From an uncultured Bacteroidales bacterium (GTDB lineage Bacteria > Bacteroidota > Bacteroidia > Bacteroidales > UBA932), in contig CAKVAS010000018.1 in NCBI GenBank assembly GCA_934725015.1, positions 1 through 57,131 of the forward strand: a DNA stretch of 57,131 nt, given 5' to 3'. Shown piece after piece: positions 15,591 through 23,828 of this stretch. The translations under genes and the position numbers were made by a program. Numbering within the stretch: the stretch's first letter is position 1; every line of letters starts with the position of its first letter. The notes beneath the pieces are model-generated. The model saw only the letters and a program-made list of their open reading frames with translations, had not been told where the DNA came from and made no database searches.

Positions 15591-16148
15591 ATGCAAGAAT
15601 CAGATAAGATAATAATGGGAATTGACCCCGGAACCAATATTCTTGGCTTCGGGGTCATTTCTGTGGGGGGACGCCGTCCGGAGTTCGTGGATATGGGAAT
15701 CGTGGATCTGCGGAAGGAGGCGGAGCATTTCAGGAAGTTGGCGGTGATTGCGTCTGAGATTTCGGTCCTGATGGACCGGTATTCTCCGGATGAACTGGCG
15801 ATAGAGTCGGCGTTCTATGCCAAGGACGCGCAGGTGATTCAGAAGCTGGGGCGTGCGCAGGGGATAGTGATTGCCGAGGCCATCAAGAGGTTCATTCCGG
15901 TGCATGAGTATGCGCCGAGGAAGGCCAAGATTGCGGTGACGGGGAACGGCGCGGCCTCTAAGGAGCAGGTGGCGCTGATGATTCAGAGGCAGCTGGAGCT
16001 GAAGGAACTGCCGAAGCACCTTGATGCCACTGACGCCCTTGCAATCGCGCTGTGCCACTACCACGAGTCTCTCAGCCCCCTTGGAAAGGTTTCCGGCGGC
16101 GGTGACTGGAAAAAGTTCGTTGAGGCTCATCCGGAGCGGGTCAAGTGA
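15591..16148 (+). CDS. ruvC: Holliday junction resolvase RuvC
   Basis: 185 residues. The RNase H-like fold is shown by IMGIDPGTNILGFGVI with the first catalytic Asp, ELAIESAFYAKDAQVIQKLGRAQG with catalytic Glu, and HLDATDALAIALCHYH with the final Asp pair. RuvC cleaves Holliday junctions together with RuvAB. The ATG at 15591 gives an eight-residue lead before IMGIDPG; an internal ATG at 15615 is possible. The start codon lies in the 3' arm of an imperfect hairpin (TTGCATATAC...TGTATGCAA, 15571-15596), which could limit initiation. Confidence 0.95.
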   Translation: MQESDKIIMGIDPGTNILGFGVISVGGRRPEFVDMGIVDLRKEAEHFRKLAVIASEISVLMDRYSPDELAIESAFYAKDAQVIQKLGRAQGIVIAEAIKRFIPVHEYAPRKAKIAVTGNGAASKEQVALMIQRQLELKELPKHLDATDALAIALCHYHESLSPLGKVSGGGDWKKFVEAHPERVK

Positions 16149-16213
16149 GTTTATTCAGATTTTACTTTGGAGGGGTTGTTTCAGATCTTACGGCTTCATG
16201 CCGGATTTCGTGG

Positions 16214-16326
16214 ATTTATTCAAAATTTACGGCTTCACGCCGGAGGCGGGAAGCCGCCGCTCATGAAAAAAATCGCATCGGGTTTCCCGTCTCCGGCTTC
16301 CTGAAGCCTATAAGCAATTTATTCAA
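16214..16326. repeat. MITE-like long hairpin flanked by 10-bp direct repeats
   Basis: ATTTATTCAA occurs at 16214-16223 and 16317-16326. Between them GGCTTCA (16231-16237) and TGAAGCC (16302-16308) are inverted, with an inner stem of CCGGAGGCGGGAAGCC against GGTTTCCCGTCTCCGG. A partial copy of the left side (TTACGGCTTCATGCCGGA) lies just upstream at about 16188-16205. This fills most of the gap between ruvC and the receptor gene. Confidence 0.55.
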
Positions 16327-16424
16327 GTGATTTTTTTAGTGTTTCTTAATCTTTGATGGTTCCGGCTTGTCTAAATACTCGGTTTTTGTAGAATATATAT
16401 TCATCTTGTGAAAGAGAATTGATT

Positions 16425-19403
16425 ATGAATGTGGTTAAAAGGTTATTGAGTGCAGTGTGTCTGGCGGCTGCCGTCCTGTTTGCGGCTCTGCCGGCGGCGG
16501 CTCAGTCGGGAGTGACGGTGAAGCTGAGGCTTGTGGATGAAAAGAGCGGGGAGCCGGTGCCGTTCGCGACGGTGTCATTGACTGTCAAGGGAGCGAAGGA
16601 GGCGAAGCATTATGTCCTCACTGATGCGCAGGGCGCGGCTTCCATCGCCAAGGTCGCGAAGGGGGAGTATCACCTCAGGGCGGAGATTATGGGCTACAAG
16701 AGCTTCGAGAAGGATATGCTCGTGGAGAAGAGCGTCGATTTGGGGGACGTGAAGATGGCTGCGGACATAGAGATGCTTGAGGCGGCGCAGGTCACGGCCG
16801 TGGGAAACCCGATTGTCGTGAAGAAGGACACCATCGAGTACAACGCCTCTTCGTTCAAGACCTCGGACAACGATATGCTTGAGGAACTTCTCAAGAAGCT
16901 TCCGGGAGTCGAGGTTTCGGAGGACGGTTCGATAACCGCCAACGGACAGACAATCTCGAAGATAACCATCGACGGCAAGACCTTCTTCCTCGACGACCCG
17001 TCGCTCGCGTCGAAGAACATTCCCGCGAAGATAATCCAGAAGGTGAAGGTCGTTGAGAAGAAATCCGATCAGGCGATGTTCACGGGCATCGACGACGGCA
17101 ACGAGGAGACGGTCATCGACCTTTCCATACAGCCGGGTATGATGCAGGGCTGGTTCGGCAACATAATGGCCGGAGCCGGACATGACGTGCCGAGCGCCAA
17201 CAATGACATGAACGACTGGCGCTATCAGGGCGCGGCCATGGTCGGGCGTTTCACGGACAAGAGCCAGATCAGCCTCATCCTCAACGGCAACAACACCAAC
17301 AACCGGGGATTCAACGACCTTGCCGGCTCCATGATGGGCAATATGCGCGGTGGCGGCGGTGGAATGGGCCGCGGTCAGGGCGGCTGGGGGCGCGGAAACG
17401 GCATCACGACCTCGTGGATGGGCGGTCTGAACGGCGCGTTCACTCTTCTTGACGGGAACATGGACCTTGCCGGGAACTATCTCTACAACGGCAGCAACAA
17501 GTACGTCACGGAGGACAGCAAGCTGACGAACTATCTTGACGACGGCAGCAGCCTCATCACGGACAACAGCGGCTACAGCACGACGAAGACTGACGGGCAC
17601 CGCTTCGGGGTGCGCCTTGAGCACAAGTTTTCCGAGAATACCTCAATTCTCTTCGAGCCTCGCGTGAATTTCGGCAGTGGGAGCTATGTCGAATATTCCG
17701 ACTACGACATAAATAAGGATCCCGGTGACGGCACGGAGTCTGCGCTGACCAACAAGGGAACGACCCAGAACACCGGAGACAACAAGAACTGGACGACCGA
17801 GGGCTTCCTGCTCTTCCGTCAGAAGCTCGGCAAGCCAGGCAGGACAATTTCCCTTAACACCCGCTACAGCTTCAGCGGAAATGAGCTCGACGGACTGAAC
17901 CAGTCTCTCACGCAGACCTACGGCGCCTCGCCGGTCACCGACTTCGTGAACCAGCGGATTGACAGGACATCTAACACATATTCCATCGACACGCGTCTCG
18001 TCTATACCGAGCCTCTCGGAAGGAACTTCTATCTGGAGGCGAACTATTCCTACGGATGGAACAAGAACACGTCGGTGAAGAACGCCTACAACAGCGGAAA
18101 CAACGGCTCTCTGTCGCCGTCTGGATTTGATGACATTAAATATGTTTCCGAAGGCGAGAGTCTTGACGGCACATACTCCAATGACATTACGAACATCGGT
18201 CAGAATCATGCTGCCGGAGCCAACCTCATGTGGCAGAAGGACAAAATCCGCGCACAGCTCGGAGTCTCGGCGAATCCGACGATTACGAAAAATGTCACCA
18301 ACGGGGAAACATACAGCAGCAATGTCGTAAAATGGTCTCCACAGGCCTCGTTCAGCTATGATATGTCAGAGAGCGCGAACGTGCGGTTCTTCTATTTCGG
18401 AAGCTCCTCACAGCCTTCGACCTCGCAGCTCATGCCTGTGCCGGACAACACCGACCCTGTGAACCTATCGCTCGGTAACCCCTACCTGAATCCGTATTTC
18501 AGCCACAGGCTCAGGGGGATGTTCCGCTACTCTAACAAGAAGAACTTCATCTCTGTGAACGGATTTTTCGGCGGGAACTATGTGCAGGACGCGATTACGA
18601 GCGCGACATGGTATGACGACAACAGCGTCAAGTACAACATCCCGGTGAACACCAAGGGGACGGGCAACTTCGACGCGAGGGTGATGACGAACATTCCTTT
18701 CGGAGAGTCGAACTTCTCGATGTTCTCAATGACCTACGCGAAGTATTCGCAGACGACCTCGTACATCGGAACTTCGGCGTTCGCCTCGAAGGCCGGTGCC
18801 TACTATGACAGTTCTTCGGCCGAGTTTGACTACGACAAGTTCCACAGCGACTATGGCACGGACCTTTCGGCATTCGCCGATGACTTCACCACTAACAGGA
18901 CCCAGAGCCTGAACTTCACGGAGCGTCTGCGCTTTACCTACAGGAATGATTTCGTGGAGCTTACTCTCGGCGGCAGGACGAGGATTTCAAAGTCTTGGTA
19001 CACAATAGCGTCCGCATCGACCAACGCTACGTTCAACAACAAGGTCAACGGTTCGGTGAACTGGACCCTGCCTTGGGGAATGAACCTCATCTCGCAGCTG
19101 GACTACAACTGGTACAACGGCTACACGACGCCGCAGTCCGACGAATTCATCTGGAACGCCGAGATTACCCAGCTGTTCTACAAGAAGAAATTTACAGTTG
19201 CGCTCAAGGCATACGACATTCTGAACCAGTCGAAGAACCTTTCGGTTACGGACGAGTCGAACTATCATCAGGAGGTGCGCAACAACACTCTCGGACGCTA
19301 TGTCATCCTGTCGCTGACCTACCGCTTCGGCAATTTCGACAATGCCAAGAACGGCAGGCGTCGCGGTCCCGGCGGCCCGATGGGGCCACCTCCCGGACGG
19401 TAG
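16425..19403 (+). CDS. TonB-dependent-receptor-like outer-membrane beta-barrel protein with CarboxypepD regulatory domain
   Basis: 992 residues from the ATG at 16425; an in-frame TTG two codons earlier is less likely. A signal peptide ends at AALPAAAQS. Residues ~30-115 form a carboxypeptidase-regulatory-like beta-sandwich (VPFATVSL, ADGA-type loop, YHLRAEIMGYKSFEK). A plug-like domain follows (DMLEELLKKLPGVEVSEDGSITANGQ, ISKITIDGKTFF), then a long beta-barrel of the outer-membrane beta-barrel family found in Bacteroidota (PF14905-like). It ends in a Gly/Arg/Pro-rich tail (GRRRGPGGPMGPPPGR). The substrate is unknown and there is no SusD partner next to it. A GGMGRGQGGWGRGNG loop (~310-325) is notable. 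The last codons and stop lie inside a strong hairpin. Confidence 0.85.
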   Translation: MNVVKRLLSAVCLAAAVLFAALPAAAQSGVTVKLRLVDEKSGEPVPFATVSLTVKGAKEAKHYVLTDAQGAASIAKVAKGEYHLRAEIMGYKSFEKDMLVEKSVDLGDVKMAADIEMLEAAQVTAVGNPIVVKKDTIEYNASSFKTSDNDMLEELLKKLPGVEVSEDGSITANGQTISKITIDGKTFFLDDPSLASKNIPAKIIQKVKVVEKKSDQAMFTGIDDGNEETVIDLSIQPGMMQGWFGNIMAGAGHDVPSANNDMNDWRYQGAAMVGRFTDKSQISLILNGNNTNNRGFNDLAGSMMGNMRGGGGGMGRGQGGWGRGNGITTSWMGGLNGAFTLLDGNMDLAGNYLYNGSNKYVTEDSKLTNYLDDGSSLITDNSGYSTTKTDGHRFGVRLEHKFSENTSILFEPRVNFGSGSYVEYSDYDINKDPGDGTESALTNKGTTQNTGDNKNWTTEGFLLFRQKLGKPGRTISLNTRYSFSGNELDGLNQSLTQTYGASPVTDFVNQRIDRTSNTYSIDTRLVYTEPLGRNFYLEANYSYGWNKNTSVKNAYNSGNNGSLSPSGFDDIKYVSEGESLDGTYSNDITNIGQNHAAGANLMWQKDKIRAQLGVSANPTITKNVTNGETYSSNVVKWSPQASFSYDMSESANVRFFYFGSSSQPSTSQLMPVPDNTDPVNLSLGNPYLNPYFSHRLRGMFRYSNKKNFISVNGFFGGNYVQDAITSATWYDDNSVKYNIPVNTKGTGNFDARVMTNIPFGESNFSMFSMTYAKYSQTTSYIGTSAFASKAGAYYDSSSAEFDYDKFHSDYGTDLSAFADDFTTNRTQSLNFTERLRFTYRNDFVELTLGGRTRISKSWYTIASASTNATFNNKVNGSVNWTLPWGMNLISQLDYNWYNGYTTPQSDEFIWNAEITQLFYKKKFTVALKAYDILNQSKNLSVTDESNYHQEVRNNTLGRYVILSLTYRFGNFDNAKNGRRRGPGGPMGPPPGR

Positions 19404-19522
19404 TCCGGAAGGTGGCCCCGCAAGGGGCTTCCTAACCCCGGCAGGCTTGCGCCTGCGACCCCTGTTAGGGGTGTTCTGCGCCTCCGGCGCATTCCCTCCG
19501 GGACTTTCCCGGACGGTAGTCC
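19382..19522 (+). repeat. Array of five hairpins over the 3' end of the receptor gene
   Basis: Stem 1 (19382-19419) pairs GGGGCCACCT with AGGTGGCCCC and CCGGAC with GTCCGG, and the TAG stop lies in its loop. Then come GCAGGC-TTGC-GCCTGC (19441-19456), ACCCCT-GTT-AGGGGT (19458-19472), GCGCC-TCC-GGCGC (19478-19490) and GGACT...AGTCC (19501-19522). The 15-mer CCCGGACGGTAGTCC occurs in both the first and the last stem. Confidence 0.75.
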
Positions 19523-19536
19523 ATAAAATGTAAATG

Positions 19537-19580
19537 AAAAAGGCCTTTGTGTAAGAAATTTTGCGCGAAGGCTTTTCTTT
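19537..19580 (+). terminator. Possible terminator before the small lipoprotein gene
   Basis: AAAAGGCCTT pairs (one bulge) with AAGGCTTTT, followed by CTTTTGTTG. The loop is long, so this is less certain than the other terminators. Confidence 0.5.
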
Positions 19581-19686
19581 TGTTGTCACATATTGATTAA
19601 ATTTGCATCTTATTATGGTCGTGCCTTTGGCACGGAATGAGATGAGACAATTTTATAAACATTAACAATTTAATATTCAGTAAATT

Positions 19687-19920
19687 ATGAAGAAGGTATT
19701 TTTCGCTGCGCTTGCACTCGTTGCAATCCTTTCAGTGTCTTCCTGCAAGACAGACAAATGCAAATGTACTTATGAGGCAGAGGTTCTCGGCGTTAAGGCA
19801 GAGAAGGAAGTTGTTGTTGACAGGCCTGATGACAAAAAGTGCTCAGACCTCACGGCAAAAGATGTTCTCAAGGCCGGTGACAACAATATCAGCGTAACCT
19901 GCAAGAATCATCACGAGTAA
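19687..19920 (+). CDS. Small Cys-rich lipoprotein, function unknown
   Basis: 77 residues. The SPII signal MKKVFFAALALVAILSVSSC gives a lipid Cys at ~20. The mature part is only ~58 residues and has four further Cys (KCKC, KCSD, TCKN), several Lys, and a His pair near the end (NHHE). I do not recognise the family. It ends 13 bp before the MauE/thioredoxin fusion gene, so the two are very likely co-transcribed and may share a periplasmic redox or metal function; that link is inference. A short hairpin (CGTGCC-TTT-GGCACG, about 19620-19634) lies upstream. Confidence 0.8.
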   Translation: MKKVFFAALALVAILSVSSCKTDKCKCTYEAEVLGVKAEKEVVVDRPDDKKCSDLTAKDVLKAGDNNISVTCKNHHE

Positions 19921-19933
19921 TAAGCTCCATACA

Positions 19934-20974
19934 GTGAGCGCGACAGTCCTGAGAATCTTCTTGGGACTGTTTTTCTGTGTGTCGGCGGTTCTGAAACTTG
20001 TTTCGGTCGATGACTTTGAACTCTACATCTTTTCCTTCGGCTTCGCCGCCTTTGACCTTTGCTCGCTTGCGGCGCGGGCCGTCATTATCGGGGAACTGAT
20101 TCTCGGGCTGGGTCTCATCAGCGGATGGTGGCACAACTTCGTGAACTCCGTGACGGCATTGCTTCTCGTCGGGTTTTCGGGATTCCTGATTTGGCGCATG
20201 GCCGTCGGTGACGAGGGCTCCTGCCACTGTTTCGGAAACCTTGTGGAGATGAATCCGGCTCAGTCTCTTGTGAAGAATGCCGTGGCGCTGGCCGCGCTTG
20301 CGCTCGCGTGGAGCCGCCCGGGCGAGTTGTTTGCTGCACGGCATGATGACACCTCAGATGACAGTGTGCCCGAAGCAGGTGAGCCGTCAAGAACAAGGGC
20401 GGAACGATTTTCCAAATGGATTTACCTTCATCGGGGAGTCGTTGCCGCTGTCATTTCGACCGTAGCGGCGCTGACAATCCTGATAATAAATCCTCCGGAC
20501 TGCTGGTTCCGCTGGACCCGCAGCGAATCCAATGAACTCAATGTGACGGAGTTCAAGCCATACGCCGACAGCACGGGGGTCAGTGCCGGCAGAAAGATAG
20601 TCTGCTTCTATTCCATCAACTGCGAGCATTGCCGCCACTGCGCCGCGAAAATGGCCGGAATCATCCGCCGCAACAATATCCCCGAAGAATCTGTCTTCTG
20701 CTTCTTTATGCAGGAGTATGTCGATATGTCCGGCCCCGTCTCGCTGTTTTTTGAAAAATACGGTGAAGACCTCCAGCTTCCTTACCACTGGATATATCCT
20801 CTCCGATTCATTCCTCTCACCAACGGCTCCATGCCTCTCGTCTGCCTTTTCGACGACGGCGCTCTCATAAAGGAATACGACCGCCTCACCATAGACGAAG
20901 CGGCCATATCCGAGTTTATTCTTCCTCCTCCTCCAGCGGCATATTCTGCGAATACTTTCTCCATTTCTCGATGA
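19934..20974 (+). CDS. MauE/DoxX-like membrane protein fused to a thioredoxin-like domain
   Basis: 346 residues from a GTG start 13 bp after the lipoprotein gene. Residues ~1-140 hold four hydrophobic segments of the MauE/DoxX type (LRIFLGLFFCVSAVLKL, AARAVIIGELILGLGLISG, GSCHCFGNLVEMNPAQSLVKNAVAL), including the conserved CHCFG. A linker and one more transmembrane segment (~160-180) lead to a C-terminal thioredoxin-like domain with the redox motif CEHC (FYSINCEHCRHCAAKM) and a cis-Pro-like MPLVCLF. MauE proteins help form disulfides in the periplasm, and the fused thioredoxin domain suggests an electron-relay role. The 3' end overlaps the convergent rluD gene by 59 bp. Confidence 0.8.
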   Translation: MSATVLRIFLGLFFCVSAVLKLVSVDDFELYIFSFGFAAFDLCSLAARAVIIGELILGLGLISGWWHNFVNSVTALLLVGFSGFLIWRMAVGDEGSCHCFGNLVEMNPAQSLVKNAVALAALALAWSRPGELFAARHDDTSDDSVPEAGEPSRTRAERFSKWIYLHRGVVAAVISTVAALTILIINPPDCWFRWTRSESNELNVTEFKPYADSTGVSAGRKIVCFYSINCEHCRHCAAKMAGIIRRNNIPEESVFCFFMQEYVDMSGPVSLFFEKYGEDLQLPYHWIYPLRFIPLTNGSMPLVCLFDDGALIKEYDRLTIDEAAISEFILPPPPAAYSANTFSISR

Positions 20975-22028
20975 GTTCCGCCATATCCTCGGGGATAGGG
21001 GAGTCGAAGCGTATGTTCTCCCCGGTGCGAGGGTGGACGAATCCGAGGGTCTTCGCATGAAGAGCCTGGCGCGGGAGAATCCTGAAGCAGTTGCGGATGA
21101 ACTGGGTGTATTTCGCGTAAATCGTGCCCTTGCGGATTTCAGCGCCGCCGTAGCGCTCGTCGTTGAAGAGCGGGTGGCCGATGTAGTTCATGTGGACGCG
21201 AATCTGGTGCGTTCGTCCAGTTTCGAGTATGCACTCCACGACGGTCACGAAGCCGAAGCGCTCGATGACGCGGTAGTGCGTGACGGCGTGCTTGCCGTGG
21301 TTCCCCTCAGGGAAAACCCTGAACTTCATTCGGTCGGAAGGGTCGCGGCCGATGTTGCCGACAATGGTTCCCTCGTCCTCGCGGATGTTGCCCCAGACAA
21401 TCGCGACATATTTCCTCTCAATCGAATGCACGAAGAACTGCTTGGCGAGGTTCAGCTGTGCCTCGTCGTTCTTCGCCACGACGAGCAGTCCCGAAGTGTC
21501 CTTGTCGATGCGGTGCACCAGCACGCCCATGCGCTCGTCCTGCGCGTCGGGTCCCTGCGAGATTCCGAGGTGGTAGGCGAGGGCGTTCACGAGGGTGCCG
21601 CTGAAATGCCCGTGTCCCGGGTGCACGACCATTCCTGCCGGCTTGTTAATCACCAGCACGTCGTCGTCCTCATACACGATGTCGAGCGGTATGTTCTCCG
21701 GGAGAATCTCCAGCCCGCGCCTCTGATAGGGCATCACGAACTGAATCACGTCGCCCGGCTTCACTATGCAGTTGGCCTTCGCGACCTTGCCGTTGACACG
21801 GATGTACTCGGACTTTATCGCCAGCTGGATGCGGTGGCGCGAGGTGTACTCCATGTGTGAGGCGAGGTACTTATCGACGCGCAGGGGTGTCTGCCCCTTA
21901 TCGACGTCGAAGCGGTAGTGCTCGAACATTTCCTCCGGGCCTTCGGACTCTTCTGAACCGTCGATGTCCGAGGCGCTCTCTGTGTCGTCGAGGAATTCCT
22001 CGCGAAGTTCGTCGTCAAATATGCTCAT
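20916..22028 (-). CDS. rluD: 23S rRNA pseudouridine synthase, RluA/RluD family
   Basis: 370 residues. An acidic N-terminal extension (~1-40) precedes the S4 domain (RVDKYLASHMEYTSRHRIQLAIKSEYIRVNGK). The catalytic domain has MGVLVHRIDKDTSGLLVVAK, with the active Asp in the HRIDKDTSG motif, and TGRTHQIRVHMNYIGHPLFND. It converts uridines of 23S rRNA to pseudouridine; RluD-type acts on helix 69, and that exact specificity is inferred. The C-terminus is a short Glu run, and its last 59 bp overlap the convergent MauE/thioredoxin gene. It is the last gene of a minus-strand group LysE-PASTA-RluD; PASTA next to rluD recurs in Bacteroidales. Confidence 0.92.
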   Translation of the reverse strand: MSIFDDELREEFLDDTESASDIDGSEESEGPEEMFEHYRFDVDKGQTPLRVDKYLASHMEYTSRHRIQLAIKSEYIRVNGKVAKANCIVKPGDVIQFVMPYQRRGLEILPENIPLDIVYEDDDVLVINKPAGMVVHPGHGHFSGTLVNALAYHLGISQGPDAQDERMGVLVHRIDKDTSGLLVVAKNDEAQLNLAKQFFVHSIERKYVAIVWGNIREDEGTIVGNIGRDPSDRMKFRVFPEGNHGKHAVTHYRVIERFGFVTVVECILETGRTHQIRVHMNYIGHPLFNDERYGGAEIRKGTIYAKYTQFIRNCFRILPRQALHAKTLGFVHPRTGENIRFDSPIPEDMAELIEKWRKYSQNMPLEEEEE

Positions 22029-22094
22029 GTCTTCTGATTGTCAGATGTCTGCCTTATCAAATGTCTGCCTTGTCAAATTTCCGCCTTGATTTTG

Positions 22095-22886
22095 TCAGAA
22101 CTTTACGGGCTTCTTCGCGAGGTCGGTCGTGAGATATATGGAGACGTCGCTTCCCATAGGCAGCGGCTGTTCTGACGGTTCCGGAGTCATCCTCCAGACA
22201 AAGGCCTTCGTGCTGTCCTCATAGGTCTGAACGGTCTTGTCATAGACGACTTTCCTGACATTGAGGGAGTTTTCCTGAATCATGTCCCTGGCGCTCATCA
22301 TCTTCAGACCGCGAACATCCGGAACGCTCGTCATGTTGTCGTCGGAATTGAGCCCCACGACGAGATCGATTACCGACTCGCTCTCAATCGGCGTCCCTGG
22401 CTCTATCTCCATGTTCCCGTGCATCTGCCTGAGCACATTGTTCGTTGCTATGTCATTGACATACATGAGCTTCCCCAAAATCAGCCCGCGAGTTCCGAGT
22501 TCTGCCTTGGCTTGTCTCATCGAGTAGCCCACGAGGTTGGGCATACTGACTTTCTTCGGGGTCACTGCGTTGATTGTCAGCGCGATGCGGCGGCCTTTCT
22601 TGACCTTTGCCCCCGGCGCGGGATTCTGCTTATAGACATATCCCCTCCCGAGTCTCTTTACATAGACGGAATCGACTACCTCCGTCCTCATTCCGGCCTG
22701 ATGCGCCTCGAACTCCGCGTCCTTGACCTTCATTGCGGTGAGGTCCGGCACCGTGAGCTCCTTGTTGTGCCCTGTAATCAGGTTCAGCCCTATCGCCGCC
22801 CCGCCGATGAGCACGGCGAACACCACGGCCGCTCCGAGCAGATTCTTTACAATCCAGTTTCCAAAAAACGACTTTATCTTGCCCAT
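22095..22886 (-). CDS. PASTA-domain membrane protein
   Basis: 263 residues. It has a short cytoplasmic N-terminus, one transmembrane helix (~residues 14-36, NLLGAAVVFAVLIGGAAIGLNL), then three PASTA repeats (LTVPDLTAMKVKDAEF, VSMPNLVGYSMRQAKAEL, TSVPDVRGLKMMSARDMI). Each shows the xVPxLxGxxxxxAxxxL pattern. PASTA domains bind peptidoglycan stem peptides or unlinked muropeptides. There is no kinase or transpeptidase domain here, so it is a stand-alone envelope protein. It lies 66 bp upstream of rluD on the same strand. The ATG at 22886 starts directly before the membrane helix. Confidence 0.9.
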   Translation of the reverse strand: MGKIKSFFGNWIVKNLLGAAVVFAVLIGGAAIGLNLITGHNKELTVPDLTAMKVKDAEFEAHQAGMRTEVVDSVYVKRLGRGYVYKQNPAPGAKVKKGRRIALTINAVTPKKVSMPNLVGYSMRQAKAELGTRGLILGKLMYVNDIATNNVLRQMHGNMEIEPGTPIESESVIDLVVGLNSDDNMTSVPDVRGLKMMSARDMIQENSLNVRKVVYDKTVQTYEDSTKAFVWRMTPEPSEQPLPMGSDVSIYLTTDLAKKPVKF

Positions 22887-22943
22887 AATATCAAATGTTC
22901 CTTAATATGTTACAGCCGAGTTCCGTCCGTCCCTTTCCGTCCG

Positions 22944-23642
22944 TCAGAACAGCTGCGCTCCCTGAAATATCACCCTGAAAAGCCCCTCGCTCAGCAGCGC
23001 GAGGCCGAGAATCGCGATGACGGCACCAGTGATGCGGGTTATCCAAATCAGAGTGCGCATCTTCACGTATTTCCTGAAATGGCTTACAAGCCAACTGAAG
23101 AAAAACCAGTAGAAAATGGTTCCTCCCGAAACGGCGAGGATAATCGGGGCCGCGGTCCAGTCCTGACTGTTCGTGGTGTCGATGCCGAAAACCGTGAACA
23201 GCGCGAAGAGTACGAGTATCCCTCCCGGATTCGCGAGCCCCATCAGCAGCGCCTTGATGAAGTCATTGACAGTCACGCGGTTGTTCTTGCTCGTGAGCTT
23301 GGTGATTCGCTCGTTCCCCTTGCTCAGCCGCGCCTCCCGCTCGATAGGGTTCGTGAAAATCATTATGACTCCTATGATTGCCACGGTGATTCCGCCCGCC
23401 ACGAGCAGCAGCTCGCTGTGCCTGTCCATGAACTCCTGCGCGTATGCGAGGGCGAAGATGGAAATGCAGGCAAAGACGGTATCGACAATCGTCGCTCCGA
23501 GACCGGTGATGAACCCGGCCTTGTGCCCCTTGCTGAGGCTCTGCTGGATGACATAGACGGCAATCGGCCCGATTGGAGCCGACGAGCACAGTCCGATGCA
23601 GAATCCCTTTATTATATTCAACAGCTGAAGATCCAGTTGCAT
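22944..23642 (-). CDS. LysE/RhtB-family exporter
   Basis: 232 residues from the ATG at 23642. An upstream in-frame start at 23717 would add 25 residues without membrane character and is less likely. About six hydrophobic segments and the family motif GLCSSAPIGPIAVYVIQQSLSKGHKAGFITGLGATIVDT near the N-terminus place it with LysE-type transporters. A central Lys/Arg-rich cytoplasmic loop (SKGNERITKLTSKNNR) is followed by the second conserved block, NPGGILVLFALF. Family members export amino acids or related small molecules; the substrate is unknown. It precedes the PASTA and rluD genes on the same strand. Confidence 0.85.
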   Translation of the reverse strand: MQLDLQLLNIIKGFCIGLCSSAPIGPIAVYVIQQSLSKGHKAGFITGLGATIVDTVFACISIFALAYAQEFMDRHSELLLVAGGITVAIIGVIMIFTNPIEREARLSKGNERITKLTSKNNRVTVNDFIKALLMGLANPGGILVLFALFTVFGIDTTNSQDWTAAPIILAVSGGTIFYWFFFSWLVSHFRKYVKMRTLIWITRITGAVIAILGLALLSEGLFRVIFQGAQLF

Positions 23643-23755
23643 ATTTTCCCTACTTATATTTGCATTGCCGGAGTTATGCAGACACCACCTTCCCGAAAAC
23701 ACTTTTTGTCCTGCCACGGCATCGCATAATCATGCAAAGATAGCAATTTTATTTA

Positions 23756-23763
23756 TAACTTTG
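23756..23763 (+). promoter_or_regulatory. Candidate -7 box for lnt
   Basis: TAACTTTG matches TAnnTTTG exactly and lies 66 bp before the lnt start; no clear TTTG at -33. Confidence 0.45.
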
Positions 23764-23828
23764 CGTCGTCTCACCATGTGCGGCGGACATTCTGTCCCGA
23801 GCGGAGTGAGCCTAAATTTGCCGGGTAT

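Noticed and set aside
23792..23815. Seventh family A copy upstream of lnt (TCTGTCCCGAGCGGAGTGAG)
   Set aside because: It resembles an arm but lacks the CATTT start, the ATCTTTG end and any tandem tail; similarity may be chance.
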